Assembly: GCA_902806345.1 (NCBI GenBank)
Contig: CADCWF010000036.1
Coordinates: 1 to 41,818, forward strand
Origin: an uncultured Thermomicrobiales bacterium
GTDB lineage: Bacteria; Chloroflexota; Chloroflexia; Thermomicrobiales; UBA6265
Reading direction: 5' to 3'
DNA length: 41,818 nt
Below are positions 25,226 through 33,592 of the stretch, piece by piece. The first letter of the stretch is position 1; each line of letters begins with the position of its first letter. The notes beneath the pieces were generated by a model. The model was not told the origin of the DNA, ran no database searches, and worked only from the letters and a program-made list of their open reading frames with translations. A program made the translations under genes and the position numbers.

Positions 25226-26536
25226 ATGGAACCGGTGGTCGGGGGCCAAGACCGAAGCCGAGCCGGGGGCGGGACCGCGGGGCGGCTGTTGGCGCTGCTC
25301 GCGGTGGTGCTGGTGGCGCTGGTGGTCATCGTGGTGGCGCTGACCCGCTTCGGCGGCCTGGAGGTCGTCGACCAGCAGTTCTATTCCCACATCTCGCCGG
25401 CGACCGGGAAGGCCGAGGATATCCAGTTCCTCTACCGGCTGATCTTCTGGCTCGCCCTCGTCGTCTTCGTCGGCGTCCAGACCGCGATCGTCTACACCGC
25501 CCTCAAGTTCCGCCGCCGCAACGAGACCCGTCCGCCCCAGATCCACGGCAACCGCACCGCCGAGATTGCCTGGACCGTGATCCCGGCCGTGGTCCTCCTG
25601 GCGCTCTTCATCCCGACGGCGCAGACGATCTTCAAGCACGCCGCGGCCGAAGAGACGGCCGATTTCGAGATCGACGTCCTGGGCAAACAGTGGTGGTGGG
25701 AGTTCCAGTACCCCGGGATCCCGCTCAGCGAGACGGACGCCGCGGCAGGGCCGCTGGTGACCGCCAACGAGATCATGATCCCGCAGGGCGCCAACGTCGT
25801 CTTCAACCTGCACTCCAACAACGTCATCCACTCGTTCTGGGTGCCGCAGCTCTCGGGCAAGCGGGACGTCATCCCCGGCCACGAGAACAGGCTCCAGTTC
25901 ACCGCCGACAAGGTCGGCGAGTACTTCGGGGAGTGCACCGAGTTCTGCGGCAGCGCCCACGCCTGGATGCGGTTCAAGGTGCTGGTCGTGCCGCCGCCGG
26001 AGTTCGCCGCCTGGGTCCAGGCGATGCGGCAGCCGCCCGCGGTCGACGGCAACCCGGAGACCGCCGACGTGGTCGAGGCGCCCCCGGCCTTCGGGGTCTG
26101 CCTGGCCTGCCACCGCGTCAACGGCACCAACGCTGTCATCGCCCAGCAGGGCATCAACTCCAACCCGTACGGCGAGGGGGCCGGGCCGAACCTGAGCCTG
26201 CTCGCCTGCCGCGACACGATCGCCGCCGGCCTCCTCGAGAACACGCCCGAGAACCTCGCCCGCTGGCTCAAGGAGACGGACGACGTCAAGGACGGCACCT
26301 ACATGCCGAACTACTACGAGCAGGGCACCATCAACGACCAGCAGGTGCAGGAACTGGTCGACTACCTGATGACGCTCAAGCCCGCCGGCGGTTGCCCGGC
26401 GGACCCGCCGGTCGGCGGCGACCCCGCCTTTGTCCCCGGGCAGCAGACCGACGACCGGGCGCTGCCGCAGAACCAGCCGATCGCCGTCGCCCCCGCCGCC
26501 GAGACGCAAGCGCGGGCCGCGGTCGAGGGGTCGTAG
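25226..26536 (+). CDS. ctaC: Cytochrome c oxidase subunit II with fused cytochrome c domain (caa3 type)
   Basis: Subunit II takes electrons from cytochrome c and passes them through CuA to subunit I. ATG 25226 gives 436 residues with two membrane helices near the N-terminus. The cupredoxin domain has VIHSFWVPQLSGKRDVIPG (His202) and CTEFCGSAHAWM (Cys237, Cys241, His245, Met248), a complete CuA site. A C-terminal cytochrome c domain starts near residue 285 with FGVCLACHRVNG (Cys292, Cys295, His296) and a likely Met ligand in YMPNYY. This fused layout is typical of caa3 oxidases. It heads the ctaCDEFG run. ATG was chosen because upstream codons fall in the palindrome and promoter region. Confidence 0.95.
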   Translation: MEPVVGGQDRSRAGGGTAGRLLALLAVVLVALVVIVVALTRFGGLEVVDQQFYSHISPATGKAEDIQFLYRLIFWLALVVFVGVQTAIVYTALKFRRRNETRPPQIHGNRTAEIAWTVIPAVVLLALFIPTAQTIFKHAAAEETADFEIDVLGKQWWWEFQYPGIPLSETDAAAGPLVTANEIMIPQGANVVFNLHSNNVIHSFWVPQLSGKRDVIPGHENRLQFTADKVGEYFGECTEFCGSAHAWMRFKVLVVPPPEFAAWVQAMRQPPAVDGNPETADVVEAPPAFGVCLACHRVNGTNAVIAQQGINSNPYGEGAGPNLSLLACRDTIAAGLLENTPENLARWLKETDDVKDGTYMPNYYEQGTINDQQVQELVDYLMTLKPAGGCPADPPVGGDPAFVPGQQTDDRALPQNQPIAVAPAAETQARAAVEGS

Positions 26537-26588
26537 CCGCCACCGAAGAGACCATCGTCCTCGGGGAGAGGGAGCCAGGAGCAGCGCA

Positions 26589-28724
26589 ATGGCATCGGTC
26601 GTCTATCCCGCACCGCACGCCCAGCCGCATGGCGACACAAGCCGCGGCACGGCGACGGTGGCCCGGCCCAAATCCCAGACCGGGCTCCGCAGCTGGCTGA
26701 CGACGATCGACCACAAGCGCATCGGCATCATGTACGGCGTCTCGGCCTTCCTCTTCTTCATGCTCGGCGGTTTCGAGGCCCTCCTGATCCGGGTCCAGTT
26801 GGCGCGGCCGGAGAACACCTTCGTCGACGCCCAGCGCTACAACGAGCTCTTCACGATGCACGGCACGACGATGGTCTTCCTGGCCCTGATGCCGATGGCC
26901 TCGGCCTTCTTCAACTACGTCGTACCGCTCCAGATCGGTGCCCGCGACGTCGCCTTTCCCCGGCTCAACGCCTTCAGCCTCTGGACCTTCGTCGCCGGCG
27001 CCATCATCCTGAACCTGCCGGTGCTGGCCTCGCTGCCGAGCACCCTCGCCTACATCCTCGGCCAGCTCTTTGGGTGGGTGCCCCAATTCACCCTGCCGTT
27101 CGGCAACTTCGTGCCGGACCAGGGCTGGTACGGCTACGCCCCGCTGACGACCCCGCTCTTCTCCGGCAAGGAGATCGACTTCTGGGCGTTCGGCATCCAG
27201 GTGCTGGGCATCGCCTCGCTGGCCGCGTCGTTCAACTTCATCGTCACCATCTTCAACATGCGCGCCCCCGGCATGACGATGATGCGGATGCCGATCTTCA
27301 CCTGGTCGACCCTGATCACCTCGATCCTGATCGCGATGGCCTTCCCGGCGGTCACGATCGCGCTCGTCCTGCTCTCCTTCGACCGCCTCGCCGGCACCTC
27401 CTTCTTCTCGCCCTACAACCTGGTCGACGGCCAGTTGATCGCTACCGGCGGCGACCCCCTGCTCTGGCAGCACCTCTTCTGGATCTTCGGCCACCCCGAG
27501 GTCTACATCCTGATCCTGCCCGCCTTCGGCATCGTCTCCGAGGTGATCCCGGTCTTCGCCCGGAAGCCGCTCTTCGGCTACGCGGTGATGGTCTACGCCA
27601 TCGCCGCCATCGCCTTCCTCGGCTTCGGCGTCTGGGTCCACCACATGTTCGTCACCGGCCTCGGCCCCACCCCGGACGCGGTCTTCTCGGCCAGCACGAT
27701 GCTGATCGCGATCCCGACCGGGGTGAAGATCCTGAACTGGACGGCGACGATGTGGGGCGGCTCGCTCCGCTTCTCGACGCCGATGCTGTTCGCCGTCGGC
27801 CTCGTCTCTCAGTTCGTCATCGGCGGCCTTTCCGGCGTCATGCACGCCGTGGTCCCGGTCGATTCCCAGCAGAACGACACCTACTTCGTCGTCGCCCACT
27901 TCCACTACGTGCTCTTCGGCGGCACCGTCTTCGCCATCTTCGCCGGCCTCTACTACTGGTGGCCGAAGATCTTCGGCAAGGTGCTTTCCGAGCGGCTCGG
28001 CAAGCTCCACTTCTGGCTGACCTTCGCCGGCTTCAACCTGACCTTCTTCCCGATGCACTTCCTCGGTCTCGCCGGGATGCCCCGCCGCTACTGGAGCTAC
28101 GGTGCCGAGAGCGGCCTCTGGTTCTGGAACATCATCGTCTCCGCCGGCGCGTTGCTCATCGCGGCCTCGGTCTGGGTCTTCCTCTACAACGTGCTGGAGT
28201 CTCACAAGCGTGACCGCAAGGCGCCGGCCGACCCGTGGGACGGGGCGACCCTGGAGTGGGCGATCCCCTCGCCGCCGCCGGTCTACAACTTCCGGGAGAT
28301 CCCGATCGTCACCCACCGCGACCAGCTCTGGGTCGAGAAGTATGGCCCCGGCGACCACGCCCACGGCCAGGAAGACGAGCTCGACGTCACGATCGCCGGC
28401 GCCAAGGTCGGCGGCATGACGGTACCGGACGAGCAAGCCGGGGAGCAGGCCGCGCAGCGGGCGGAGACGCTCCACGCGGAGGACGACGCCCACGGCATCC
28501 ACCTGCCGAACCCGTCGTGGTACCCGCTGATCTCTTCGGTCGGGCTGCTCGTGCTGGTGCTCGGCATCCTGATCGACAACCCGCACCTCCAGGTTCTCTT
28601 CCTGGGCATCCCGCTGATCTCGTTGGTCGGGGCGGTGGTCATGATCCTCGGCTTCTACGGCTGGGCGTTCGAGCCGGCCAGCGATCCGGTCCACAGCGAC
28701 GCCGGGATGGGGTCGGCCCACTAG
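26589..28724 (+). CDS. ctaD: Cytochrome c oxidase subunit I
   Basis: The heme-copper catalytic subunit, reducing oxygen to water while pumping protons. The 711-residue protein contains His91 (MHGTTM), GHPEVYILILPAFGIVSE with CuB ligand His302 and cross-linking Tyr306, His351-His352, and AHFHY with His437 and His439. GHPEV with Glu304 places it among A1-type enzymes, and FNYVVPLQIGARDVAFPRLN carries the D-channel residues. The usual subunit I end (DPWDGATLEWAIPSPPPVYN) lies near residue 545. A further 165 residues follow: an acidic His-rich stretch and two helices (about 645-690), perhaps a fused small subunit. ATG 26589 lies 52 nt after ctaC. Confidence 0.97.
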   Translation: MASVVYPAPHAQPHGDTSRGTATVARPKSQTGLRSWLTTIDHKRIGIMYGVSAFLFFMLGGFEALLIRVQLARPENTFVDAQRYNELFTMHGTTMVFLALMPMASAFFNYVVPLQIGARDVAFPRLNAFSLWTFVAGAIILNLPVLASLPSTLAYILGQLFGWVPQFTLPFGNFVPDQGWYGYAPLTTPLFSGKEIDFWAFGIQVLGIASLAASFNFIVTIFNMRAPGMTMMRMPIFTWSTLITSILIAMAFPAVTIALVLLSFDRLAGTSFFSPYNLVDGQLIATGGDPLLWQHLFWIFGHPEVYILILPAFGIVSEVIPVFARKPLFGYAVMVYAIAAIAFLGFGVWVHHMFVTGLGPTPDAVFSASTMLIAIPTGVKILNWTATMWGGSLRFSTPMLFAVGLVSQFVIGGLSGVMHAVVPVDSQQNDTYFVVAHFHYVLFGGTVFAIFAGLYYWWPKIFGKVLSERLGKLHFWLTFAGFNLTFFPMHFLGLAGMPRRYWSYGAESGLWFWNIIVSAGALLIAASVWVFLYNVLESHKRDRKAPADPWDGATLEWAIPSPPPVYNFREIPIVTHRDQLWVEKYGPGDHAHGQEDELDVTIAGAKVGGMTVPDEQAGEQAAQRAETLHAEDDAHGIHLPNPSWYPLISSVGLLVLVLGILIDNPHLQVLFLGIPLISLVGAVVMILGFYGWAFEPASDPVHSDAGMGSAH

Positions 28725-28737
28725 GTCTCGGCAACGC

Positions 28738-28754
28738 GGCCGCCGCCGGCGGCC
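28738..28754 (+). other. Hairpin between ctaD and ctaE
   Basis: A perfect 7-bp GC stem, GGCCGCC (28738-28744) with GGCGGCC (28748-28754), lies in the 61-nt gap between ctaD and ctaE. It could stabilise mRNA ends or modulate read-through; no T-run follows. Confidence 0.4.
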
Positions 28755-28785
28755 GGGCACCCCGGCGAAGGGGAGGGAGCGCTCC

Positions 28786-29526
28786 TTGGCGACGACGGTA
28801 GTCGAGCTGCAAACGGCCCACGGCTCGGGCGGCGACATCGGCCATGCCGATGGCCACGCCGAGCACCCGCCCTCCAGCACCGGCATGGACAGCCGGAAGT
28901 TGATCATGTGGGCGTTCCTCGCCTCCGACACGATGTTCTTCGGCTCCCTGATCGGCACCTACATCATCTACCGGGGGCGGGCCGAGGCGCTGGGGGTGGG
29001 TCCGTTTCCGTTCGACATCTTCGACATCCCGTACACCTCGGTCAGCGCCTTCGTCCTCCTGATGAGCTCGCTGACGATGGTGCTCGCCCTCGGCGCCATT
29101 CAGCGGGGCAACCAGCGGGGGCTGCGCGTCTGGCTGCTGGCGACGGCACTGCTCGGCGCGATTTTCGTCGGCGGCCAGTACTTCGAGTTCACCCTGTTCG
29201 CCAGCGAAGGCTTGACGCTGACCAGCAACATGTTCGGCGCTTCCTTCTACGTCCTGACCGGATTCCACGGCGCCCACGTCACGATCGGCGTCATCTGGCT
29301 GCTGACGCTCGTCTGGATGTCGCTGCGCGGCGGCATCAGCCAGGAAAACAGCATGGTCGTCGAGGTCGCCGGGCTCTACTGGCACTTCGTCGACATCGTC
29401 TGGATCGTCATCTTCACGCTCGTCTACCTGATCCCCTACGAGGAGGTCGCGACCGGCGAGGGCGCGCCCGCGGTCGAGCACTCCATGAACCTCCTGGCAC
29501 GGCTCGGAGCGGCGCTGCCGTTCTAG
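28786..29526 (+). CDS. ctaE: Cytochrome c oxidase subunit III
   Basis: Subunit III stabilises the catalytic core and supports proton uptake. From TTG 28786 (GGGGAGGGA just upstream) it has 246 residues. A His- and Gly-rich leader of about 35 residues comes first, then five membrane helices: KLIMWAFLASDTMFFGSLIG, VSAFVLLMSSLTMVLAL, VWLLATALLGAIFVGGQYFE, FHGAHVTIGVIWLL, and VAGLYWHFVDIVWIVIFTLV. The FHG(A/L)H and YWHFVD(I/V)VW motifs are diagnostic. No ATG in a better position exists: the first ATG would cut the leader but keep helix 1. It follows ctaD in the same operon. Confidence 0.95.
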   Translation: MATTVVELQTAHGSGGDIGHADGHAEHPPSSTGMDSRKLIMWAFLASDTMFFGSLIGTYIIYRGRAEALGVGPFPFDIFDIPYTSVSAFVLLMSSLTMVLALGAIQRGNQRGLRVWLLATALLGAIFVGGQYFEFTLFASEGLTLTSNMFGASFYVLTGFHGAHVTIGVIWLLTLVWMSLRGGISQENSMVVEVAGLYWHFVDIVWIVIFTLVYLIPYEEVATGEGAPAVEHSMNLLARLGAALPF

Positions 29527-29577
29527 CGGAGGCCGGACCGACGGCCGCGGGGGCGGCGCATCAGCGGGGAAGGAACC

Positions 29578-29937
29578 ATGGCCATCGACAACATCGGCGC
29601 CCCGTCGCGGGAGCTGGAGCACGAGCACGAGCACCCCGGTTCCGATCTCTACATCCGGGTCGCGATCGTGCTGACGATCGTGACGGCGATCGAGGTCGTC
29701 GTCTACTACGTCGAGGCGTTCCGGGGCTTCCTGGTGCCGGCCCTGATCGTCCTCTCGGTCGGCAAGTTCTTCGCGGTCGTCGGCTACTTCATGCACCTCA
29801 AGTTCGACGACAAGCGCTTCGCCTGGATGTTCGCCGCCGGCCTCGTGATCAGCCTCTCCGTCTTCATCGCCGCCACCGCGATGATGTGGAGCGACGAGTA
29901 CTACCTCGGCGACGTGCCGACGACGATCGAGCAGTAA
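29578..29937 (+). CDS. ctaF: Cytochrome c oxidase subunit IV (prokaryotic small subunit)
   Basis: A 119-residue membrane subunit of caa3-type oxidases. Three hydrophobic helices follow a His/Glu-rich N-terminus: YIRVAIVLTIVTAIEVVVYY, FLVPALIVLSVGKFFAVVGY and FAWMFAAGLVISLSVFI. FFAVVGYFMHLKFD between helices 2 and 3 is the family signature. ATG 29578 has AGGAA 6 nt upstream. It probably stabilises the oxidase rather than taking part in catalysis. It lies 51 nt after ctaE and before a pair of competing hairpins that precede ctaG. Confidence 0.9.
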   Translation: MAIDNIGAPSRELEHEHEHPGSDLYIRVAIVLTIVTAIEVVVYYVEAFRGFLVPALIVLSVGKFFAVVGYFMHLKFDDKRFAWMFAAGLVISLSVFIAATAMMWSDEYYLGDVPTTIEQ

Positions 29938-29940
29938 CCA

Positions 29941-29966
29941 CCCCCGAACGGGGGCAAGAGGCCCCC
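29941..29966 (+). promoter_or_regulatory. Mutually exclusive hairpins between ctaF and ctaG
   Basis: The G-run at 29950-29954 can pair upstream (CCCCC at 29941-29945, GAAC loop) or downstream (GGGGGC 29950-29955 with GCCCCC 29961-29966, AAGAG loop). Two alternative structures in the 43-nt gap suggest a processing, attenuation or translational-control site. Confidence 0.4.
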
Positions 29967-29980
29967 TGCCGAGGCTCCCC

Positions 29981-30892
29981 ATGCCCTCCTTCCCCACCTT
30001 CCTGCTCCCCCTCCACGCGGGTGAGCCGGACCCGACCGGATTCCTCTTCAGCGCCTGGACCCCCCAGCCAGGGGTGCTGCTCGGGCTTTTCGCCCTGGTC
30101 GCCGCCTACGTGCTGCTCGCCGGACCGCTCAACCGCCGCTCCCCCGGTTGGGAGGAGCGGACCGTCTCCGCCCGCCAGAAGGCGGCGTTCTACGGCGGGG
30201 TTGCGACGCTCCTCATCGCGCTCGGGCCGCCGCTGGACGACTGGAGCGACCACTACCTGCTGACCGCCCACATGGTCCAGCACCTGCTGCTGATGTTGCT
30301 GGCGCCACCCCTGCTGCTGGCCGGCGTCCCCGGGTGGATGCTGGCCCCGCTCGCCCGCAACCCCGTCGCCAACCGGATCGGTTACGTCCTGACCCGGCCC
30401 GTCGTCGCCTACGGCCTGGCGAGCGCGACGCTGATCGCCTGGCACCTGCCGGCGCTCTACGAAGCGGCCCTCTACAGCGACCTCCTCCACCTCACCGAGC
30501 ACGCCCTGTTCTTCGCTACCGCGCTGCTCGCCTGGTGGCCGGTGCTCGGATCGCTGCCGCAGTGGCCGCGCATCTCGCCGATGCTGCAGTGCCTCTACTA
30601 CTTCGCGCTGACGATCCCCGGTGCCATCGTCGGCGCCTTCATCGTCTTCTCCGAGCCGGGGCTCTACCGGCCCTACGACACCGCCCCCCGCGTCTTCGGG
30701 ATCGACCTCGCGACGGACCAGGACGCGGCCGGACTGCTGATGTGGGTTGGCGAGGGGACGATCTACCTGCTGCTGATCACGGTCACCTTCCTCCGCTGGG
30801 CGGGCGAGCAGGAGCGGGCCGATCGGGCCCGGCCGGGAACCGCCGCCCGACTCCCGCGGTCGACCGAAGCGCCGGCGACCGAGCGCGCTTGA
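29981..30892 (+). CDS. ctaG: Cytochrome c oxidase assembly protein CtaG (caa3 type)
   Basis: A 303-residue polytopic membrane protein of the caa3_CtaG family, thought to help insert copper or assemble caa3 oxidase in Gram-positive-type bacteria; it is unrelated to the Cox11-type CtaG of proteobacteria. About seven helices are visible, with family marks HMVQHLLLMLLAPPLLLAGVPGW-like sequence, IAWHLPALYEAAL, HLTEHALFFATALLAWWPVLG and the histidines within them. ATG 29981 was chosen with GAGG about 8 nt upstream. It ends the recognisable oxidase genes; two small membrane proteins follow on the same strand. Heme A synthesis genes (ctaA, ctaB) are not in the window. Confidence 0.92.
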   Translation: MPSFPTFLLPLHAGEPDPTGFLFSAWTPQPGVLLGLFALVAAYVLLAGPLNRRSPGWEERTVSARQKAAFYGGVATLLIALGPPLDDWSDHYLLTAHMVQHLLLMLLAPPLLLAGVPGWMLAPLARNPVANRIGYVLTRPVVAYGLASATLIAWHLPALYEAALYSDLLHLTEHALFFATALLAWWPVLGSLPQWPRISPMLQCLYYFALTIPGAIVGAFIVFSEPGLYRPYDTAPRVFGIDLATDQDAAGLLMWVGEGTIYLLLITVTFLRWAGEQERADRARPGTAARLPRSTEAPATERA

Positions 30893-30984
30893 CCCCATCC
30901 CGTATGCTCGGTGTTCGGACGTCCTGTCCCACCCCCTGAGGTTGCTGCGCATCACCCCAGGGCCACCTTGCGAGGCTCCCGGCC

Positions 30985-31329
30985 ATGCCCGACCACCGCC
31001 AACCCCCCGCGCATCGCCGTCGGCCGGAGCCGGAGCCGGACACTGGGGCGGCGGTCTGGGCCTTCCTCTGGGTCCTGTTCGCCTTCAAGATGGCGACGGT
31101 TGGGCTCATCTTCTGGCAGATGTCGACCTTCGAGGCGGGCGTCGTCCTCGGGGCAACGACGTGGTACTGGTTTCCGGTGATGGGCGTCATGGCCGCCGCC
31201 CCGGTCGCGTTCCACCTCCGTCTCCGCAAGGCACGGGCGCGGCGGGCCGAACTCCTGCGGGCCGAGTGGATGGTCCCCGACGTGGAGGAGGCGGGACCGC
31301 GGCCATCGGCACGACGGTCGTCGTGGTGA
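30985..31329 (+). CDS. Small two-helix membrane protein, unknown function
   Basis: A 114-residue protein from ATG 30985. A basic Pro/Arg-rich N-terminus precedes two helices (AVWAFLWVLFAFKMATVGLI and WYWFPVMGVMAAAPVAFHL), then a strongly basic cytoplasmic segment (RLRKARARRAELLRAEW). I do not recognise the family. Its place right after ctaG, same strand, 92 nt away, suggests an accessory role in the oxidase or its assembly, but this is guilt by association only. Confidence 0.7.
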   Translation: MPDHRQPPAHRRRPEPEPDTGAAVWAFLWVLFAFKMATVGLIFWQMSTFEAGVVLGATTWYWFPVMGVMAAAPVAFHLRLRKARARRAELLRAEWMVPDVEEAGPRPSARRSSW

Positions 31330-31486
31330 TCGGCGCCCATACGCCCGGGCGATCAGTCCACCCGCGGTCCGCGGCCGAATTGGAAGCCCGGGACCGGGAG
31401 ATTGGTACAATCCGGCGAGCGACGGCACGACCCGGGGGAGTCCGTTGGACCCGCCGCCCGGCTCGGTTGGAGGGGGAACGCAGCGC

Positions 31487-32137
31487 ATGACCGCCGCATC
31501 GGAAGTCGGCCACAACGTCGTCCGGCCGGTCGCCATCTTCGTCGGCGTCGCACTCGTCGTCGCCGCCATCATCGTCGGCATCGGCACGATGTTGCTCGGT
31601 CTCCACCCCCACGACATCGTCCACGGCAACCTCGCCAGCGAGTGGCTGCGGCCGGACCTCGGGGTGGCGCTCGCCGCCGCCGTTTTGGTCCTTATCGGCT
31701 GCTCGGTGCTCGCCCAGCCGCAGGACGGCACCGGAGCCCTCGACCGCGAGGTGGCCGTCGGCTCCAGGCCGTTCAACGCGCCGTTGCCGCCGCCGCTCGA
31801 CCTCACCCTGCGCCAGGGAGCCCCTGGCACCGTCTCGAACATCGCCGAGGGCTACACCCTCTACGCTCAGAACGGTGCCTTGGCGCTGGTGATCGGCACC
31901 CTCCCCGGCGAGGAGGAGTACGGCCGTCGGCGGCGGGGGATCATCTATGCATCCGGTCTCCACGGCGCCAACGTCGAGATGTGGATCCCGGTCGAGGCGG
32001 TGATGAGCGTCTACCCCGAGACCCGGACCGCCTTCCTGGCCGCCAAGGGCGACGAGATCGAGCACTTCGGCTGGAACCGTCCGCCCGCCAGTTTCCGCCG
32101 CGACCAGCGGCTGCACGAGGCGCCGAAGTCGTTCTAG
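31487..32137 (+). CDS. Membrane-anchored hypothetical protein (216 aa)
   Basis: From ATG 31487 (GGAGGGGG about 10 nt before) the product has 216 residues. Two helices lie at about 14-36 (VAIFVGVALVVAAIIVGIGT) and 55-73 (LGVALAAAVLVLIGCSVLA). The remaining 140 residues are a soluble domain with beta-rich segments such as EGYTLYAQNGALALVIGTL and GANVEMWIPVEAVMSVYPET. I recognise no family. A TACAAT at 31406-31411 may be its own -10 box, with a poor -35. It follows the oxidase cluster on the same strand and ends the plus-strand run. Real by codon bias and structure; function unknown. Confidence 0.7.
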   Translation: MTAASEVGHNVVRPVAIFVGVALVVAAIIVGIGTMLLGLHPHDIVHGNLASEWLRPDLGVALAAAVLVLIGCSVLAQPQDGTGALDREVAVGSRPFNAPLPPPLDLTLRQGAPGTVSNIAEGYTLYAQNGALALVIGTLPGEEEYGRRRRGIIYASGLHGANVEMWIPVEAVMSVYPETRTAFLAAKGDEIEHFGWNRPPASFRRDQRLHEAPKSF

Positions 32138-32327
32138 CGGTGTCGGTGGGTGGGGGAGCAATCCCGTGGCCGGGGAAACGGGTCGTCGCGCCGAGCCGGC
32201 AGGGCATTTGGGGCGCTGCTGGTGACCTGGCTCGCCGCGGAGGCGCTGCCGTTCGATGAGCGAAGACCCAGATCCTTCCTCATCCTCGCCGCCACCTCGT
32301 GAGACCCGTCTCGGTGGAGCGGCGCGC

Positions 32328-32855
32328 TCAAACCGCTCTGGGTTCTCCTCGGTCTTCCCGCAGGATGTCGGGCTCCCGTACGAGGTGCATCCCGATCTCC
32401 CGGAAGAGAGCGAGGGCGTTGTCCATGCCGCCGGGAATGGGGGGTCGATCTGCGGGCGGCATTTCACGGCTCTGCGCTCGCTCGCCGAGCTCCGTGATCG
32501 TCCGCTCGAAGCCGGCCGGGGTGTACGAGTTGAGCAGGGTCGCGGTCTCGGAGTCTACGCGGAAGGAATGGACCGTGCCGCGGGGGATCAGGACAAACGA
32601 CCCCGGCCCGGCCTTGAGCTCCGTGCCGCCAGCGCGGTAGGTGATCTCGCCTTCGATGACGAAGAACTGCTCATCCTGGTCGTGGTAGTGCGGTCCGGGT
32701 CCCGAGCCCCGGGGACAGAGCTCCCACATCAGCGAGTAACCTCCCCCGGTCTGCTCCGCGGTGGCGAGCATCACCCACAAGATGTTGACCATCCAGTAGG
32801 CCGGGCCTTCCTCGACGGTGGCGATGTACGCTGTCGCCTTGGCATCCTCGCTCAT
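32328..32855 (-). CDS. Cupin-domain protein
   Basis: A 175-residue cupin from ATG 32855. Cupin motif 1 is clear (GPGPHYHDQDEQFFVIEGEI: two His and a Glu as metal ligands) and motif 2 follows (GSFVLIPRGTVHSFRVDS with the fourth His). The N-terminal WMVNILWVMLATAEQTGGGY resembles the strand preceding quercetinase-like single cupins. A C-terminal helical tail ends the protein. It lies 76 nt downstream of the PPOX gene on the same strand, both divergent from the TetR gene. It could be a dioxygenase-like enzyme or a sensor; the substrate cannot be read. Confidence 0.88.
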   Translation of the reverse strand: MSEDAKATAYIATVEEGPAYWMVNILWVMLATAEQTGGGYSLMWELCPRGSGPGPHYHDQDEQFFVIEGEITYRAGGTELKAGPGSFVLIPRGTVHSFRVDSETATLLNSYTPAGFERTITELGERAQSREMPPADRPPIPGGMDNALALFREIGMHLVREPDILREDRGEPRAV

Positions 32856-32931
32856 GGGCTCGCTCCGTCCTCCTGATCCAGCCCCGGAAACACCTTCGAT
32901 CGTGGCCGACCGCGCCGTGGGCGACGGGCAC

Positions 32932-33324
32932 TTACCCGATGCTGCTGATCTTCTCGGGCTTGATGGTGATGACCACCCGCACTTGGTCGCGGCCCCCGTA
33001 CCAGGGGTAGGGCGAGCCGAGGTACTTCTGGGATAGCTTCTCGATGTGCTCGGCCGCGCCCTCCGCGGTGAGATCGACCACCCGACCGCGGACCTGGAAG
33101 TAGTGCGCCGGGTTGTCGGGGTCGCCGATCGCGACCGCCACTCGCGGGTCCCGCTCGATGTTCCTGACCTTGAGGAAACCCTGCACGCTGTTGACGACCA
33201 CGTGCTTGCCGTCGGTGTCGACCCAGGTCTGGGTGAGTTGGGGCGAACCGTCGGCCATGGTGGTCGCGATGTAGCAGGTGCTCGGCCGGCGCAGCAGGTC
33301 GAGCAGGTCTCGGGACAGTTCCAT
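32932..33324 (-). CDS. PPOX-class (probably F420- or flavin-dependent) oxidoreductase
   Basis: A 130-residue split-barrel protein of the pyridoxamine 5'-phosphate oxidase-like fold. ATG 33324 opens with LSRDLLDLLRRPSTCYIATT, then DGSPQLTQTWVDTDGKHVVV, VQGFLKVRNIERDPRVAVAI and a C-terminal DQVRVVITIKPEKISSIG strand. This order matches the small PPOX proteins that in Actinobacteria and Chloroflexota often use F420 rather than FMN (the Rv1155-like group). Cofactor choice is inferred. It is divergent from the TetR gene and probably cotranscribed with the cupin gene, so the three are likely one TetR-controlled unit. Confidence 0.88.
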   Translation of the reverse strand: MELSRDLLDLLRRPSTCYIATTMADGSPQLTQTWVDTDGKHVVVNSVQGFLKVRNIERDPRVAVAIGDPDNPAHYFQVRGRVVDLTAEGAAEHIEKLSQKYLGSPYPWYGGRDQVRVVITIKPEKISSIG

Positions 33325-33499
33325 CTGTGAACTCCAGTTCTTGGCGTCTGCCGTTCCGGATCGTGGTTCGTCAGCAAGCGGTGAGGCGGCCTCCTCGATC
33401 GAGCGACGACCGGAAAACCTCGGCGTCGGAGCGCGGTCGCCGTCGTTCTGCGGCGCGTCGAGCGAGGTTGCTGGGTCACCGCCTGACGGCTCTCGAGCG

Positions 33500-33564
33500 T
33501 GAAAGCGGACGGCAGTGTCAACTTCCTCGGGGGACTATAGCATGAAAGCGGAATCTCGTTTCAA
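33500..33564. promoter_or_regulatory. Duplicated candidate TetR operators with a minus-strand promoter
   Basis: Two 21-bp sites 43 bp apart share TGAAAGCGGA-N8-TCAACTT. Site 33543-33563 is the inverted repeat TGAAA-N11-TTTCA; site 33500-33520 matches with one mismatch (TGAAA-N11-TGTCA). On the minus strand TTGAAA (33564-33559) and TATAGT (33539-33534), spaced 19 bp, form a candidate promoter for the PPOX-cupin pair, with one operator lying between its -35 and -10. Confidence 0.6.
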
Positions 33565-33592
33565 CTTGGAAGAGTGGTGCGGGCTCCTGCGC

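Noticed and set aside
26376..28958. 860-residue minus-strand frame over the oxidase genes
   Set aside because: Asp/Arg/His-rich shadow frame antisense to ctaD; it has no domain pattern and contradicts a certain gene.
32138..32327. Possible small gene between the 216-aa membrane protein and the cupin gene
   Set aside because: Only short shadow frames; convergent genes leave 190 nt with no supported feature.
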